A stretch of 64,000 nucleotides of DNA from Micromonospora sp. C28SCA-DRY-2 (lineage in GTDB: Bacteria > Actinomycetota > Actinomycetes > Mycobacteriales > Micromonosporaceae). Location: contig NZ_JAUMKD010000001.1 in NCBI RefSeq assembly GCF_030519475.1, forward strand, positions 868,001-932,000, given 5' to 3'. This document shows, piece by piece, positions 8,330 to 15,550 of this stretch (positions are counted from its first letter, which is position 1; every line of letters begins with the position of its first letter). The notes below the pieces were generated by a model, which was not told where the DNA came from, made no database searches, and saw only the letters and a list, made by a program, of their open reading frames with translations. A program made the translations under genes and the position numbers.

Positions 8330-9405
8330 TCCGTGTCCTGCTGACCCGCGCCGGGCTGCTGCTCGCCGGGGCGCTCACCGCCACCCTCGCCACCGCCGCG
8401 CCGGCCGCCGCGCACGGCGCGGACGCCCCGGACGGGACCGACTACCGCACCCAGATCACGGCGGTCACCCCGAGCCGGCCGGACCTGAGCGTACGGGTGG
8501 TGGAGGCGGGCGCCCGGCTGGAGCTGACCAACACCGGCGACACCGCGGTGGAGGTGCTCGGCTACTCCGGCGAGCCCTACCTGCGGGTCGGCCCGGACGG
8601 GGTGTACGAGAACCGCCGCTCCCCCGCGACGTACCTGAACCGGACCATCGCCGGCGACACCAGGCTGCCGGCCGAGGCCGACCCGGCCGCCGCGGCGGAC
8701 TGGCGGCGGGTGGACGACTCGTCGACGGTGCGCTGGCACGACCAGCGGGCGCTCTGGCGCGAGTCGGCGCCACCGCCGCAGGTGCGGGCCGCCCCCGACC
8801 GGCAGCACCGGGTGCGGGACTGGGTGGTGCCGCTGCGCGCCGGCGGCGAGCCCGCGGAGATCCGCGGCACGCTCGACTGGGTGCCGCCGCCGGACGCGTA
8901 CCCGTGGTGGGCGGCGGCCACGGTCGGGCTGCTGGCGGTGGGCGCGCTCGGGCTGCTCCCGGCCCGGTCCCCGGCCGGCGGGCGGGCGCTCGCCGGGCTC
9001 GGCGCGCTGCTGGTCGCCGGCGGGCTGGCCGCCGTCGTGTTCACCGTGGGCCGGGAGGTCGACGCCGGCGCGCGGGGCGTCGGCGGGCTGCTCACCGGCC
9101 TGCTGGCCGGGCAGGTGTGGGCGTTGCTCACCGGGCTCGGCGCGGTCGCCGCCGGGATCTACGCGCTGGCCCGCCGGCCGGCCGCCGAGTTCGCGCTGGC
9201 GCTGGCCGGCGCCTGCCTGGCGCTCTTCGCCGGGGTGGCCAACGCGGCCGTCTTCGCCCGCGCCGTCGCCCCGGTGCCCTGGCCGGGCACCGCGGCCCGG
9301 ATCCTGGTCGCCCTGGTCCTCGTCGCCGGCGCCGGCGCCACCGCGGCCGGCGCCCTCCGCCTGCACGCCGCCCCCCGCCAACGCACCCCCACACCCCACC
9401 CCTGA
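8326..9405 (+). CDS. Unknown secreted/multi-TM protein coupled to DsbA-like gene
   Basis: Protein of 359 residues. A signal peptide ends near AAPAAAHG. An extracytoplasmic domain (about 30-180) carries motifs such as LEVLGYSGEPYLRV-type beta strands and a WHDQRALW block. Five to six TM helices follow from about 190 to 345, and a Pro/Thr tail ends the protein. I recognise it only as a conserved actinobacterial companion of MauE/DsbA or copper genes and cannot assign a function. GTG 8326 overlaps the preceding stop (GTGA), which fixes the start. It is the last gene of the rightward redox operon and faces the cbiO gene. Confidence 0.75.
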   Translation: MIRVLLTRAGLLLAGALTATLATAAPAAAHGADAPDGTDYRTQITAVTPSRPDLSVRVVEAGARLELTNTGDTAVEVLGYSGEPYLRVGPDGVYENRRSPATYLNRTIAGDTRLPAEADPAAAADWRRVDDSSTVRWHDQRALWRESAPPPQVRAAPDRQHRVRDWVVPLRAGGEPAEIRGTLDWVPPPDAYPWWAAATVGLLAVGALGLLPARSPAGGRALAGLGALLVAGGLAAVVFTVGREVDAGARGVGGLLTGLLAGQVWALLTGLGAVAAGIYALARRPAAEFALALAGACLALFAGVANAAVFARAVAPVPWPGTAARILVALVLVAGAGATAAGALRLHAAPRQRTPTPHP

Positions 9406-9433
9406 CGCGTCCCCGCGCCACCCCTTGCCTCGT

Positions 9434-9503
9434 CGATCTTGCACTTTCGGCCCTCGATTCGGGGGTTACACCCGCTTCTGTCGGGGCAGCAAGTGCAAGA
9501 TCG
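9434..9503. terminator. Inverted repeat between convergent genes, likely bidirectional terminator
   Basis: Perfect 13-base arms, 9434-9446 (CGATCTTGCACTT) and 9491-9503, are separated by 44 bases. It lies between the convergent stops at 9405 and 9511. The long loop is unusual for a simple terminator. Confidence 0.5.
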
Positions 9504-9510
9504 CGGGGCG

Positions 9511-10275
9511 TCAGCGCGGGGTGGGGGTGAAGCCGTAGGGGAGTTCGAGGCGGTGGCGGGTGAGGAGGTCGGTGTCGGTCAGGAGGTCGCGGGTGGGGGC
9601 GTCGGCGACGATCCGGCCGGCGTCCAGGATCACCGAACGCTCGCAGAGCTCCAGCGCGTACGGCAGGTCGTGGGTCACCATCAGCAGGGTCACCGGCAGG
9701 CCCCGGAGGATCTCGGCCAGCTCCCGCCGGGCGGCCGGGTCGAGGTTCGACGAGGGCTCGTCGAGCACCAGGATCTCCGGGTGCATGGCGAGCACGGTGG
9801 CCACCGCGACCCGGCGACGCTGGCCGAAGGAGAGGTGGTGCGGGGCCCGGTCCCGGTGTTCGCCCATCCCCACCGCGGCGAGGGCCTCGTCCACCCGGGC
9901 GGCCAGCTCCGCGCCGCGCAGCCCGAGGTTGGCCGGGCCGAACGCGACGTCCTCCGCCACCGTCGGCAGGAAGAGCTGGTCGTCCGGGTCCTGGAAGACG
10001 ATCCCCACCCGGCGGCGCACCTCGGCGAGGGTGGCCCGGTCCTGGCTCACCGCCAGCCCGCCGACGCGCACGCTCCCCTCGGTGGGCGTCAGGATGCCGT
10101 TGAGGTGCAGCACCAGCGTGGTCTTGCCGGCGCCGTTCGGCCCGAGCAGCGCCACCCGCTCACCGCGCGGCACGGTCAGGTCGACCCCGTGCAGGGCCAC
10201 GTGCCCGTCCGGGTACGCGTACCGCACGCCACGGACGTCCAGGCTGGGAGGTGTCGGCTGCACGACACCGATCAT
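9511..10275 (-). CDS. cbiO: ECF-type nickel/cobalt transporter ATP-binding subunit
   Basis: ABC ATPase of 254 residues energising the CbiMNQO importer. Walker A is GPNGAGKTT (about 44-52), the Q-loop is VFQDPDDQLF (the DPDDQ signature is typical of ECF-class ATPases), the signature motif is LSFGQRRRVAVA (FGQ rather than SGGQ), Walker B is EILVLDEPSSNLDP and the switch His is in MVTHDLPYALEL. The ATG at 10275 overlaps the CbiQ stop (ATGA). Single ATPase, as usual for group I ECF metal transporters. Substrate Ni versus Co is not set by this subunit. Confidence 0.93.
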   Translation of the reverse strand: MIGVVQPTPPSLDVRGVRYAYPDGHVALHGVDLTVPRGERVALLGPNGAGKTTLVLHLNGILTPTEGSVRVGGLAVSQDRATLAEVRRRVGIVFQDPDDQLFLPTVAEDVAFGPANLGLRGAELAARVDEALAAVGMGEHRDRAPHHLSFGQRRRVAVATVLAMHPEILVLDEPSSNLDPAARRELAEILRGLPVTLLMVTHDLPYALELCERSVILDAGRIVADAPTRDLLTDTDLLTRHRLELPYGFTPTPR

Positions 10276-11042
10276 GTCAGCAGGACGGCGGTGGCGGCGA
10301 CGCCGGCCGCCAGGACCGGCACGGTGGCCGCGACCAGCCACTGCCCGGCCGTCGCCGCGCCCGCGCCCTGCCACACCGCCGGCATCCGCCCCGAGTAGCC
10401 GCGCGACAGCATCGCCAGGTAGACCCGCTCGCCCCGCTCGAACGCGCGCAGGAAGAGCGCCCCGACGCCGGCGGCGAAGCCGCGCAACTGCCAGAGGAAA
10501 CGCGGGTCGTCACCCCGGGAGACCCGGGCCACCCGCATCCGGCGGGCCTCACCGACCAGCACGTCCAGGTAGCGCAGCATGAACGTGGCGATCTGGGTGA
10601 GGATCTGCGGGCAGCGCAGCCGGTCCAGGCCGACGATCAGGTCGCGGGTGGTGGTGGTCGCGGCCAGCAGCAGCGAGGCGAGCACGCCCAGCGTGCCCTT
10701 GGCGACGATGTTCCAGGCCCCGTACAGGCCGTCCTCGGACAGCCGCAGCCCGAGCAGCTCGACCCGCTCGCCGGCCCCGAGGAACGGCAGCGCGACCGCG
10801 AACAGCACGAACGGCAGCTCGATCAGCGCCCGGCTGAGCAGCCAGCCGGGGCCCACCCGGGCCAGCGCCGCCACCGCCGCCACCAGCAGGGCGTACGCGC
10901 CGAACGCCCAGAACGCGGTGCGCGGGGTGGCCACCACGGCCAGGGTGAACACCACCATCGCCACGATCTTGACCTCGGGCGGGAGCCGGTGCACCGGTGA
11001 GGCGGACTCCCGGTACAGCACGTGCGCGTGCCCGGCGCCCAT
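10272..11042 (-). CDS. cbiQ: ECF transporter transmembrane (T) component
   Basis: Protein of 256 residues with about five to six TM helices, matching CbiQ/EcfT. The cytoplasmic coupling helices show the characteristic Ala-Arg-x motifs: EARRMRVARVSRG near 178-190 and YLAMLSRGYSG near 222-232, which dock on the ATPase. The N-terminal HRLPPEVKI segment is also typical. ATG 11042 begins a short soluble leader (MGAGHAHVLY) whose His residues recall metal-site leaders. It lies 14 bp after the CbiN-like gene and overlaps cbiO by four bases. Confidence 0.92.
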   Translation of the reverse strand: MGAGHAHVLYRESASPVHRLPPEVKIVAMVVFTLAVVATPRTAFWAFGAYALLVAAVAALARVGPGWLLSRALIELPFVLFAVALPFLGAGERVELLGLRLSEDGLYGAWNIVAKGTLGVLASLLLAATTTTRDLIVGLDRLRCPQILTQIATFMLRYLDVLVGEARRMRVARVSRGDDPRFLWQLRGFAAGVGALFLRAFERGERVYLAMLSRGYSGRMPAVWQGAGAATAGQWLVAATVPVLAAGVAATAVLLT

Positions 11043-11056
11043 CGTCGTACCGCCGC

Positions 11057-11464
11057 TCAACCGGCGGTGCCGGCGCGCTGCCGCCCGTCGGCGGCCGCGT
11101 CCGGCGCGCCCCCGGCGGCCCCGCCGGCGTCCGAGCCCCGGCGGCGGACCAGCCAGAACGCGCCACCGGCCACGGCGAAGGTGAGCAGCACGCCGAGCAC
11201 CCCGGACAGGCCGGTGGAGAGGAACTCGTTGTCGACGCCGGAGATGCCGTAGTCGGCCAGCGGGCCGCCGATCTCGTGCTCCCGCTCCGCCCGCGCCGGG
11301 CAGGTGCCGCCGGTGATGTTGTCCTCGGCGTCGAACGTGCAGCCCTCGCGCAGCGACGAGTCCAGCCCGTCCGGGTGCGACGAGGCGAAGTTGCTCACCA
11401 CCCCGGCCAGCAGCAGGGCCACCAGCAGCCCACCGACGACGAACCCCCAGGAACGCTTCCTCAC
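11057..11464 (-). CDS. cbiN: CbiN-like PDGLE-domain small membrane protein
   Basis: Protein of 135 residues with TM helices at about 8-26 and 83-105 flanking a short extracytoplasmic loop, and a Gly/Ala-rich cytoplasmic tail. The SSHPDGLDSSL stretch right after the first helix matches the PDGLE signature of the N component that accompanies CbiM in nickel/cobalt ECF importers. The start overlaps the cbiM stop by four bases (11461-11464), giving coupled translation. The tail beyond the second helix looks disordered and poorly constrained. Confidence 0.88.
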   Translation of the reverse strand: MRKRSWGFVVGGLLVALLLAGVVSNFASSHPDGLDSSLREGCTFDAEDNITGGTCPARAEREHEIGGPLADYGISGVDNEFLSTGLSGVLGVLLTFAVAGGAFWLVRRRGSDAGGAAGGAPDAAADGRQRAGTAG

Positions 11465-12162
11465 CGGACACCTCCGACGGCCGGAACGGGCGCCGGCGCG
11501 GCCGGCTTCAGGGCGCGCAGCGCGTAGACGAGATCGGGCCGCACCTTGGCGACGGTGACCACCGTGGTCGCGGTGATCAGCCCCTCGCCGACGCCGATCA
11601 GCAGGTGCACCCCGGCCATCGTGCCGGCCAGGCCACCCAGGTTGCCGCCCAGGTCGGTGGTGCCGCCGAGCCAGTACTGCCCGACGAAGCCCATCGCGGC
11701 GACCACCACGCTGAACAGGGCGGAGACGAACGCGGTCACGCCGAGGCCGGTCGGGGTGCGCGGCAGCACCCGCAGCAGCAGCGCGATCAGCAGGTACGCC
11801 GCGGCGGTGCCGAGGACCGCCATGTTGGTGATGTTGAGGCCGAGCATGGCCACCCCGCCGTCACCGAAGACCAGCGCCTGCACGACCAGCACCACCGCCA
11901 CGCAGAGCGCGCCGACCCACGGGCCGACGAGCATCGCGGCGAGCGCCCCACCGAGCAGGTGGCCGCTGACGCCGGCGGTGAAGATCGGGAAGTTGAGCAT
12001 CTGCACGGCGAAGATGAAGGCGGCGACGAGGCCGGCCATCGGGGCGAGCCGGTCGTCCAGGTCACTGCGGCCGCGCAGGACGCAGAACGTCATCGCCACC
12101 AGCGCCACCGCCGCGAACACCGCGGCGACGGGACCGTCGATGATCCCGTTCGAGATGTGCAT
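11461..12162 (-). CDS. cbiM: Nickel/cobalt ECF transporter substrate-binding membrane component
   Basis: S component of 233 residues with seven predicted TM helices. CbiM/NikM proteins start with Met-His-Ile because the N-terminal His2 is a metal ligand inserted into the membrane core. ATG 12162 gives exactly MHISNGIIDGP, hence the choice. An upstream in-frame GTG at 12177 is only three bases from a GGAGGT (12181-12186) and would bury the essential His, so it is less likely. A second ligand region is GVSGHLLGG. First gene of cbiM-N-Q-O; a Nur-type operator lies about 85-100 bp upstream, pointing to nickel. Confidence 0.9.
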   Translation of the reverse strand: MHISNGIIDGPVAAVFAAVALVAMTFCVLRGRSDLDDRLAPMAGLVAAFIFAVQMLNFPIFTAGVSGHLLGGALAAMLVGPWVGALCVAVVLVVQALVFGDGGVAMLGLNITNMAVLGTAAAYLLIALLLRVLPRTPTGLGVTAFVSALFSVVVAAMGFVGQYWLGGTTDLGGNLGGLAGTMAGVHLLIGVGEGLITATTVVTVAKVRPDLVYALRALKPAAPAPVPAVGGVR

Positions 12163-12243
12163 CGCCAGGGTTTCCACGTGACCTCCCACGCGACGGCGGG
12201 CCTGTCCACGCCGGCAGGCTCAGCCTATTTCCCCCATATCGCT

Positions 12244-12262
12244 GTTGCCAATATCTGGCAAC
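12244..12262 (-). promoter_or_regulatory. Nur-box-like operator overlapping cbiM promoter
   Basis: Perfect inverted repeat GTTGCCA-ATATC-TGGCAAC. Its core TTGC..N9..GCAA has the same arm length and five-base centre as the Nur box of Streptomyces (tTGCaa-N5-ttGCAA), the site of the Fur-family nickel regulator. On the minus strand TTGGCA inside the repeat is followed after 18 bases by TAGGCT, so the operator covers the presumed -35. No cobalamin-riboswitch core was found between here and cbiM. Confidence 0.6.
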
Positions 12263-12405
12263 AAGCCATGGTCCTGATCACGGCGGTCCGGCCGCCCCGG
12301 CGGTGGACCGGGCCGGGCCGATCGCGACGGCGCGCCGGGGTCCGGCTCGCCGTGTGACGCCGGCGTCGACGCGGCGCCACCAGCCCCGACCGGCCCGGGC
12401 GGCGG

Positions 12406-12411
12406 TAGGGT
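12406..12411 (+). promoter_or_regulatory. -10 box (TAGGGT) for leaderless bcp
   Basis: TAGGGT ends seven bases before the ATG at 12419 and no Shine-Dalgarno sequence lies between, suggesting a leaderless mRNA. Confidence 0.5.
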
Positions 12412-12418
12412 CTCGGTC

Positions 12419-12895
12419 ATGACCGCGCCCGAGCGACTCTCTCCCGGCGACCCCGCGCCCGAGTTCAGCCTCCCCACCGACACCGGGGACACCCTCTCCC
12501 TGGCCGACCTGCGCGGCCGCAAGGTCGTGCTGTACGCCTACCCGGCGGCCATGACCCCCGGCTGCACCAAGCAGGCCTGCGACTTCCGCGACTCGCTCGC
12601 CTCGCTCCAGGCGGCCGGCTACGAGGTGGTCGGCATCTCCCCGGACAAGCCGGAGAAGCTGGCGAAGTTCCGCGAGCGCGACGCGATCACCTTTCCGCTG
12701 GTCTCCGACACCGACAAGAGCGTGCTCAGCGCGTACGGCGCCTACGGCGAGAAGCAGATGTACGGCCGCACGGTCACCGGCGTGATCCGGTCCACCTTCG
12801 TCATCGACGCGGACGGCAAGATCGAGCGGGCGCTCTACAACGTCAAGGCCACCGGGCACGTCGCCAAGCTGCGCCGGGACCTCGGCCTGGACTGA
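12419..12895 (+). CDS. bcp: Thioredoxin-dependent peroxiredoxin (Bcp/PrxQ family)
   Basis: Thiol peroxidase of 158 residues that reduces hydrogen and organic peroxides. The peroxidatic Cys49 lies in YPAAMTPGCTKQACDF, where the usual PKAxTPGCTxQ is recognisable, and the resolving Cys54 is five residues later, the alpha-helix type of 2-Cys BCP. The rest of the thioredoxin fold (VVGISPDKPEKLAKF, RSTFVIDADGKI) is intact. The start is set by a TAGGGT box seven bases upstream. Monocistronic. Confidence 0.96.
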   Translation: MTAPERLSPGDPAPEFSLPTDTGDTLSLADLRGRKVVLYAYPAAMTPGCTKQACDFRDSLASLQAAGYEVVGISPDKPEKLAKFRERDAITFPLVSDTDKSVLSAYGAYGEKQMYGRTVTGVIRSTFVIDADGKIERALYNVKATGHVAKLRRDLGLD

Positions 12896-12913
12896 CCTGT
12901 CGTACCGGGCCAC

Positions 12914-12919
12914 TACGGT
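12914..12919 (+). promoter_or_regulatory. -10 box (TACGGT) for leaderless HNH gene
   Basis: TACGGT is followed after six bases by the GTG at 12926, the same geometry as other likely leaderless starts in the window. Confidence 0.4.
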
Positions 12920-12925
12920 GCGTAC

Positions 12926-13867
12926 GTGGTCCGGTACAAGTACACCCCCGAGGCGCTCGCCGCGGCGGCGGCCGTCGCGCGCAGCGTCACCGAGGTGATG
13001 CGGCTGCTCGGGGTGCGGGTCAGCGGCGGCTCGCACGCGCACATCAGCCGCCAACTGAAGCGCTTCGGCATCGACACCTCCCACTTCACGGGTGCGCGCA
13101 ACGGTGCCGGGCGGCGCGAGCGGCGGACGACCTCCGCCCAGCTGCTGGCGCGGCTACCGGAGGGATCCCGGCGCATACCTGGCACCCGGCTGAGGTGGGC
13201 CCTCGGCACCATCGGCGTGCCCGAGGAGTGCGAAGAGTGCGGCATCGGGCCGAGCTGGCGGGGCAAACCGCTGATTCTGCACGTCGACCACATCAACGGG
13301 GACTCCCTGGACAACCGTCCGCCCAATCTGCGCATCCTCTGCCCGAACTGCCACAGTCAGACCGCGACCTACGCGGGTCGGAGCCGTCGAGTCTTCGGGA
13401 CGGCACCGCCTGACCCGCCTGCGCCGTCCGGGCACGGGCCCCCACTGGCCAACGCGCGGCGGCCCGTCACCGAGCGGGACCTTGTCGAGTTGTTCGGCCG
13501 TGTCGACGCGCGGGAGCTGACCGCCACGGAAGCCGCGCATCGCGTCGGATGTCATCCCAACCACCTGCACCGGATCCGCCAACGGCTGGAGCAGGAGGGG
13601 GTGCTCAGGCCACGGCCCGCCGGCCGCCGCTGGCGCTCGGCCGCGCTCCGGGAGACGGTTATCGAGTACGCACTGGCCAACCCGGACCTCGGGCCGAAGC
13701 GGCTGGCGCGCCTACTCCAGCAGTTGCCGAACGGCGGCTGCGAGGTGAGCCGCGGAACCATCTTCCACATCCTGAGCCAGGCCGGGCTCACCACCAGGGC
13801 GGCCAGACGCTCTAGACTCACCAACGCCAGCGGGAGTGGCGAAACTCGGCAGACGCGCAGGATTTAG
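12926..13867 (+). CDS. HNH endonuclease-domain DNA-binding protein overlapping tRNA-Leu
   Basis: Protein of 313 residues. The N-terminal part (1-55) is a helix-turn-helix-like segment (SVTEVMRLLGVRVSGGSHAH) common in actinobacterial and phage HNH proteins. The HNH domain spans about 90-150: a CEECG knuckle, then LHVDHINGDSLDNRPPNLRI with the HVDH catalytic region, then a CPNCH knuckle. A second HTH (VGCHPNHLHRIRQRLEQEGV) and a third (YALANPDLGPKRLARLL) follow. The frame has no stop before the tRNA-Leu gene and terminates at TAG 13865-13867, which is the tRNA anticodon, so its last 13 codons are tRNA sequence. Role unknown: a degraded mobile nuclease or a regulator. Confidence 0.75.
   Translation: MVRYKYTPEALAAAAAVARSVTEVMRLLGVRVSGGSHAHISRQLKRFGIDTSHFTGARNGAGRRERRTTSAQLLARLPEGSRRIPGTRLRWALGTIGVPEECEECGIGPSWRGKPLILHVDHINGDSLDNRPPNLRILCPNCHSQTATYAGRSRRVFGTAPPDPPAPSGHGPPLANARRPVTERDLVELFGRVDARELTATEAAHRVGCHPNHLHRIRQRLEQEGVLRPRPAGRRWRSAALRETVIEYALANPDLGPKRLARLLQQLPNGGCEVSRGTIFHILSQAGLTTRAARRSRLTNASGSGETRQTRRI
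13813..13818 (+). promoter_or_regulatory. -10 box (TAGACT) for tRNA-Leu
   Basis: TAGACT lies 11 bases before the mature tRNA 5' end, inside the 3' part of the HNH frame. No convincing -35 was seen. Confidence 0.4.
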
Positions 13868-13917
13868 GTTCCTGTGTCCGTGAGGACGTGGGGGTTCAAG
13901 TCCCCTCTCCCGCACCA
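13830..13917 (+). tRNA. tRNA-Leu (anticodon UAG), CCA encoded
   Basis: Class II tRNA of 88 nt including CCA. The acceptor stem is GCGGGAG (13830-13836) with CTCCCGC (13907-13913), followed by discriminator A and CCA (13915-13917). The anticodon stem is CAGGA/TCCTG with the seven-base loop TTTAGGT, so the anticodon is TAG at 13865-13867. A long variable arm (GTCCGTGAGGAC) and a GGTTCAAGTCC T-arm are visible. It reads CUA and possibly other CUN codons. The upstream HNH frame ends inside it. Confidence 0.97.
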
Positions 13918-14074
13918 ACTTGTGGTCCCAGCGGCGGCGGGGCGGACAACTTCCGGCCTGCCGTCGCCAACGTGACTGGCGTGGGCGGCCGGCGACGGTC
14001 CGCCCGGCAGGCGGGGCGTCGTCGGCTGTCGTGCGCGTCACGATCGCGGGTCGCGGCGCGCCGCGCGGGCCAGG

Positions 14075-14617
14075 ATGGCGGGCGTGAGTCTGCGCTTCGT
14101 CCTCGACCCCGAGTTGACCCCCGAGCTGCGCGAGCAGATCGTCGCGCTCTGGGTCGACGTCAGCAACGCCGGCGGGGCCGTGGGTTTCGTGCCGCCGGTG
14201 ACCGCCGAGCGGGTCCGCGCCACCGCGGAGCCGATGTTCGTGGACGTCAGCGACGGCCCGGACCGGCTGCTGGTGGGGTACGCGGGCGAGCGGCTGGTCG
14301 CCGTGCTGATCTTCAGCGACAACCGGTTCGACCTGAAGGCGCACTGGTGCGTGCTGAAGCGGGTGATGGTGCACCCGGACACCCAGGGTCGCGGCTACGG
14401 CGCCGCGCTGATGCGCGAGGCCGAGCGGGTCGGCCGCGAGCTGGGGTGGGAGGCGCTGCACGTGACCCTGCGCGACGGACTCGGCCTGGACCGGTTCTAC
14501 CGTGGCCTCGGCTACCGGGAGATCGGCCGGCTGCCCCGGGCGCTGCGCGTCGGACCCGGCGACGACCGCGACGAGATCCTGATGTGGCTCGACCTGACCG
14601 ACCGGGCCGCCGCCTGA
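14075..14617 (+). CDS. GNAT-family N-acetyltransferase
   Basis: Acetyl-CoA-dependent acyltransferase of 180 residues with a single GNAT domain. The acetyl-CoA pyrophosphate loop is visible as HPDTQGRGYGAALM (about 109-122), the Q/RxxGxG/A signature. It is preceded by the beta-4 strand (CVLKRVMV) and followed by the C-terminal FYRGLGYREIGR motif. Substrate is unknown. ATG 14075 is used; GTG 14084 (VSLRF) is an alternative that would remove three residues. The stop is directly followed by an 18-bp tandem repeat. Confidence 0.88.
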   Translation: MAGVSLRFVLDPELTPELREQIVALWVDVSNAGGAVGFVPPVTAERVRATAEPMFVDVSDGPDRLLVGYAGERLVAVLIFSDNRFDLKAHWCVLKRVMVHPDTQGRGYGAALMREAERVGRELGWEALHVTLRDGLGLDRFYRGLGYREIGRLPRALRVGPGDDRDEILMWLDLTDRAAA

Positions 14618-14624
14618 CCTGCCC

Positions 14625-14696
14625 GGGCCGCCCCAGCCCAGCGGGCCGCCCCAGCCCAGCGGGCCGCCCCAGCCCAGCGGGCTGCCTCAGCCCAGC
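14625..14696. repeat. 18-bp tandem repeat, four copies
   Basis: Three identical units of GGGCCGCCCCAGCCCAGC at 14625-14642, 14643-14660 and 14661-14678, then a fourth (14679-14696) with two C-to-T changes. It begins nine bases after the GNAT stop and ends before the convergent MOSC gene. Confidence 0.9.
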
Positions 14697-14727
14697 GGGC
14701 GCCTGAGCCGCCGGTGTGCCCGGCCGG

Positions 14728-15546
14728 TCAGCCGTCGACGCGGACCGCGTCGCCGACCGCCACCGCGCCGGTCTCCACGGGCACGAGGTGGAGTCCGAAC
14801 AGCAGCTTCTGCTCGACCTTGCGGTACCGGGCGAGGGTGCGCAGCGGTTCCTTCCCGCGTACCCCGGTCTCCTGGTCGGTGGTGGTGACCACGCACCGGT
14901 CGCACCGCCCGGCGGCGCGGAAGCGCAGCTCGCCGATCCGCAGCGACCGTCCGGCCCAGCCGTCCTCGGCCCAGGCCGGCGCGCCGTCGACCACCAGGTT
15001 GGGCCGGAACCGGCTCATCGGCACGGCCTCCTCGCCGGCCTCCGCGAGCCAGTCGTTGAGCGCGGCGAGCGAGGCGGTGCTGGCCAGCAGCAGCGGGTAG
15101 GCGTCGGCGAAGCTGACCTGGTCGCCGGTGTCGTACTCGCGGTCGCCGGCGGGGATGTGCCGGGTCGGCTCGGCCAGCCAGACCAGCCGGACCGGCCGGC
15201 CGAGCAGCCCGGTGAGCCAGTCGTCGGCCGCCGGCCCGGCGGGCAGCGCCGGGACCGGCAGCTTCCGGCTGCGGAAGGTCCGCACCGCGACCGCCGCGCC
15301 GCCGGCCGGCTCGGGCACGTCGAGGTCGGGCCGGCCCGGCGCGCGCAGCACCAGGCCACCGTCGCGGACGGTGGCGCGCAGGGCGACCAGGCGGGTGCTC
15401 TCGCGCTGGGTGACGCCGACGCCGTCGGCGTCGACCACCATCCAGCGCCGGTCGCCGGCCAGGCCCCACGGCTGCACCCGGGCGTCGTCGTGGTCGAGCC
15501 GGTGACAACCCTTGACCGGGTACGTGTGGATCCCGCTCAGCCGCAT
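14728..15546 (-). CDS. MOSC-domain molybdenum cofactor sulfurtransferase-like protein
   Basis: Protein of 272 residues with an N-terminal MOSC_N beta-barrel (1-120; GIHTYPVKGCHRL, then PWGLAGDRRWMVVD) and a C-terminal MOSC domain (about 130-265). The FRPNLVVDG motif and the Cys of RCDRCVVTT are the positions that bind the molybdenum cofactor in mARC/YcbX-type proteins. Probably a molybdoenzyme reducing N-hydroxylated compounds, or a cofactor carrier. It lies four bases after the methyltransferase gene on the same strand, so the two are co-transcribed. Confidence 0.88.
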   Translation of the reverse strand: MRLSGIHTYPVKGCHRLDHDDARVQPWGLAGDRRWMVVDADGVGVTQRESTRLVALRATVRDGGLVLRAPGRPDLDVPEPAGGAAVAVRTFRSRKLPVPALPAGPAADDWLTGLLGRPVRLVWLAEPTRHIPAGDREYDTGDQVSFADAYPLLLASTASLAALNDWLAEAGEEAVPMSRFRPNLVVDGAPAWAEDGWAGRSLRIGELRFRAAGRCDRCVVTTTDQETGVRGKEPLRTLARYRKVEQKLLFGLHLVPVETGAVAVGDAVRVDG

Positions 15547-15550
15547 CCGG

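Noticed and set aside
12163..12418. Possible cobalamin riboswitch upstream of cbiM
   Set aside because: No B12-box-like core (GCCACTG) or supporting helices could be found; the inverted repeat present is short and fits a protein operator.
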